This document shows, piece by piece, positions 61,941 to 64,000 of a stretch of 64,000 nucleotides of DNA (positions are counted from its first letter, which is position 1; every line of letters begins with the position of its first letter). The notes below the pieces were generated by a model. The model saw only the letters and a list, made by a program, of their open reading frames with translations, did not search any database and had not been told where the DNA came from. The DNA is from CAVLDP01 sp963661945 (GTDB lineage: Bacteria > Bacillota > Clostridia > Lachnospirales > Lachnospiraceae): positions 1 through 64,000 of the forward strand of contig CAVLDP010000005.1 of NCBI GenBank assembly GCA_963661945.1, given 5' to 3'. A program made the position numbers and the translations under genes.

Positions 61941-63365
61941 TCAACCCTTCATGTGTTGCATACGAACGCCTTCTTCTGTTCGCACGAACTCGATATCATT
62001 CTCTGTTTCCTTCACACGAAGTCTATGGTCACTGATACATACTTCTGTACCAACATAGACTGTCTTATTCACCTTGATTGATGCATGTCTGCCTCTGGTG
62101 ATAATATCATTCAGCTCATCAATCTTCATTCTGGCCTCATCGAGCTGGGCCTGCTGCTGAATCTTCACGCGAAGCAGTTGCACTCTCCTCGGATCCTCTC
62201 GATAAGAGATGCCATTCTCCTTGGCCAAGGCCTCAAACTTCTCCAGCCCATCTGTAATCTTATGCAGACTAACATCAAGCTCACGATACTTAGCCTCAAG
62301 CTCTGCCTTCTCTCTGGCACGAGATGGTGTCGTACCGACGAAGGCCTTGGTGATTACACCGAATTCATTGCCCATAGTACTAACTTCAATGCCTTCTACT
62401 GCAGCTGTATCACCACCAAGGATCGATGATTTCTTGCCAGTCATACGAATTGCACCATTACATGAAATATTGGAATCATAGAAAACATCTGCCTCAATAT
62501 CTCCGCCACAGAACACAGTCGCCATCTCGATGAACTGTGCTGTAATATTACCCTTGGCACGAATCTCTGTAGCTTCATTGCCCTTAACGCCAGCTAAGAG
62601 GAAGATATCCTTGTTGGCATGGATGAAACATGTCTCAACCAAGCCATCAATTGTAATATTGCCGGTTGCCTTCACAGAAACGCCATTTGACACCGTTCCA
62701 TGGATTATAACGTCTCCCGCAAAATCGATATTACCAGTCTCTACACCAACCCTTGCCTTAATCTCGTAGACAGGTGAGATGATGATTCGCTTATCCTTCA
62801 TCTCAATCTTGCCAGTAGTGTTGGCCGTATAAGTAAGCCCATCCTCAGAGCGATCAAAGCCACGTCCTGGAATCGGCGGCAGGTCTCTCACAAGCGTCGG
62901 CGGAATCTCATTGCCCAGGACATCATATCCTATCTTACCAGGAACTGCAGGCGTATAGGTCGCAATGACATCTCCCGCAGCAACTGTCTCAATCGTCTTC
63001 ATGCTCTTGTAATCGACAGAACCATCTGGATTCACCTTTGGTTCAGGATTCACCTCAGTGTCAAAATGATAGGTATATTCTCCAGCAATTCCCTCAACAG
63101 GAGCAAGTCCACGCGCCACAACAAATGGATAACCATAGCTAGGAACGTCTACAATCTCAAGTATCTGCTCCTGATTGATGCCATAGGTCACACCAGAAGC
63201 AGTTAGGGCATCCATAATATCTCTGGCGCTATACTTGATTGGCTTCACGCCCTCTGGAAGGCGTGGGAGAACAACTGTCGCCTCAAGCCGGTCTTCTGAA
63301 ATCGTAACCTGCGGCGGCATCGTCTCTATATTCAACTGATTCTGGTCTACCTGATTTGCGCCCAT
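61941..63365 (-). CDS. FapA (DUF342) family protein
   Basis: 474 aa with the FapA N-terminal domain (about 20-185, ITYGIN-like and VPSYGYPF), a beta-helix middle with Gly-rich repeated turns (GDVIIHGTV, GNITIDGLV, GNITAQFIE, GGDIEADVF) and a coiled-coil C-terminus (about 345-425). FapA is named for flagellar assembly but is widespread without flagella. GGGGAG precedes the ATG. It lies 30 bp after valS. Context here is not flagellar; function inferred only as a scaffold. Confidence 0.92.
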   Translation of the reverse strand: MGANQVDQNQLNIETMPPQVTISEDRLEATVVLPRLPEGVKPIKYSARDIMDALTASGVTYGINQEQILEIVDVPSYGYPFVVARGLAPVEGIAGEYTYHFDTEVNPEPKVNPDGSVDYKSMKTIETVAAGDVIATYTPAVPGKIGYDVLGNEIPPTLVRDLPPIPGRGFDRSEDGLTYTANTTGKIEMKDKRIIISPVYEIKARVGVETGNIDFAGDVIIHGTVSNGVSVKATGNITIDGLVETCFIHANKDIFLLAGVKGNEATEIRAKGNITAQFIEMATVFCGGDIEADVFYDSNISCNGAIRMTGKKSSILGGDTAAVEGIEVSTMGNEFGVITKAFVGTTPSRAREKAELEAKYRELDVSLHKITDGLEKFEALAKENGISYREDPRRVQLLRVKIQQQAQLDEARMKIDELNDIITRGRHASIKVNKTVYVGTEVCISDHRLRVKETENDIEFVRTEEGVRMQHMKG

Positions 63366-63395
63366 GTAAAACTCCCCGCTTATACACTGATCAAT

Positions 63396-64000
63396 CTATG
63401 ACATCGCTGACAGACGATCCGTAACATCCTTCATCATCTGCTCATACTTCTGCAGCTTAGCCTTCTCCTCTGCCACCTTCTCTTCCGGTGCCTTAGACAG
63501 GAACTTCTCATTAGAGAGCATTCCCTTAGAACGTGCAAGCTCTTTCTCAAGCTTCTCCTTCTCCTTGGTGAGTCTCTCTCTCTCCTTCTCAAAATCCACA
63601 AGATCCTCAAGTGGTACATAAACAACAGCATCTGGGATAACTACAGATACCGCGTCTGACGGAATACCATCTGTATTCTCAGCAAACTGAACCTCTGATG
63701 CGCCAGCAAGACCTTGATATGCATCCTGAACACTTCGGAAAGTATCAAGGACCTCTGCAGACTCAGATGTAATAATAACCTTGGCCTTACGGCTTGGTGG
63801 TACGTCCATATCCTTGCGAAGAGTACGAATACCCTTGACCAAATCCTTGGCACGATCTATTGCAGCTTCCTCTACTGCGAAATGCTTCTCGAGCGCATAC
63901 TCAGGCCAAGAAGAAATCATAATTGACTCCTCTTCTGGGCAAAGCGTACAGTAGATCTCCTCTGTGATAAATGGCATATATGGATGAAGCAGCTTCAGTG
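63396..64000 (-). CDS. valS: Valyl-tRNA synthetase, C-terminal end (cut by window)
   Basis: The last ~200 residues of ValRS; the gene runs past the window's right edge. Seen: LKLLHPYMPFITEEIY of the anticodon-binding region, VPLEDLVDFEKERERL and the C-terminal coiled coil (EREREL-like, with EKEKLEKELARSKGML) of the Val_tRNA-synt_C domain, ending DVTDRLSAMS. It heads the fapA operon within the window. Confidence 0.95.
   Translation of the reverse strand, partial: LKLLHPYMPFITEEIYCTLCPEEESIMISSWPEYALEKHFAVEEAAIDRAKDLVKGIRTLRKDMDVPPSRKAKVIITSESAEVLDTFRSVQDAYQGLAGASEVQFAENTDGIPSDAVSVVIPDAVVYVPLEDLVDFEKERERLTKEKEKLEKELARSKGMLSNEKFLSKAPEEKVAEEKAKLQKYEQMMKDVTDRLSAMS

Overview
The window looks like a chromosomal segment of an anaerobic, low-to-moderate GC Gram-positive bacterium of the Clostridia, most like a Lachnospiraceae gut commensal. 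Pointers are a Firmicute-type LTA synthase family protein, the dnaE-pfkA gene pair, a type-2 IleRS, a lone crotonase, ferredoxin-type proteins, YitT, FapA (DUF342) and CPBP proteins, strong AGGAGG ribosome sites, and no outer-membrane genes. This is inference from gene content; no genus can be named from sequence alone. Nearly every gene lies on the minus strand, so transcription runs from high to low coordinates. The only plus-strand genes are crt (54967-55770) and dus-asparaginase (57493-59458).

Layout, low to high coordinate. 0.04-2.1 kb: a thiol/redox operon (CXXC miniprotein, membrane 4Fe-4S protein, TlpA-like lipoprotein) behind a promoter with an OmpR-type direct repeat. 2.2-8.4 kb: a histidine kinase and response regulator at the end of a tight run that starts with an SGNH-like protein, an acyltransferase-3, an M20 amidohydrolase and an alpha/beta hydrolase. 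8.5-10.1 kb: a HipA-like kinase carrying its own HTH, with a small overlapping partner gene. 10.2-13.7 kb: a MacAB-like efflux operon. 13.9-20.3 kb: ferredoxin-type protein, YitT, pfkA, dnaE. 20.3-24.6 kb: an EF-hand-like protein, a CPBP protease and a ManC-cupin-ManA fusion.

24.6-45.9 kb is the striking part. Eighteen genes lie head to tail with gaps of 28 bp or less, or overlaps, behind one good promoter and a TetR gene: TetR, patatin, ten paralogous ~325-409 aa polytopic membrane proteins of a family I cannot name, three interspersed acyltransferase-3 genes, one PMT/GT39-like GT-C protein, an LTA synthase-like protein and a fourth acyltransferase. The paralogs share eight motifs that all appear to face the outside of the membrane. 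In all ten an Asp in a G-x-x-D motif and a His in the next outer loop are kept. My working hypothesis is a cell-surface glycopolymer or glycolipid machine in which each paralog is a lipid-phosphate-sugar-dependent transferase or a related membrane enzyme, with acyl and phospho-alcohol decoration, and with GDP-mannose precursors perhaps made by the ManC-ManA fusion just downstream.

45.9-64 kb is mostly housekeeping: glycogen phosphorylase, ileS with an attenuator-like leader, a GT2-small membrane protein-DUF4190 operon, mutY, crt, a fucose/arabinose isomerase family protein, dus, asparaginase, and an operon of valS (cut by the window edge), fapA, a 45-codon small gene, a TPR/zinc-ribbon protein and serine acetyltransferase. 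I saw no rRNA, tRNA, CRISPR array, insertion sequence or phage gene by eye, and no gap over 300 bp without a gene.
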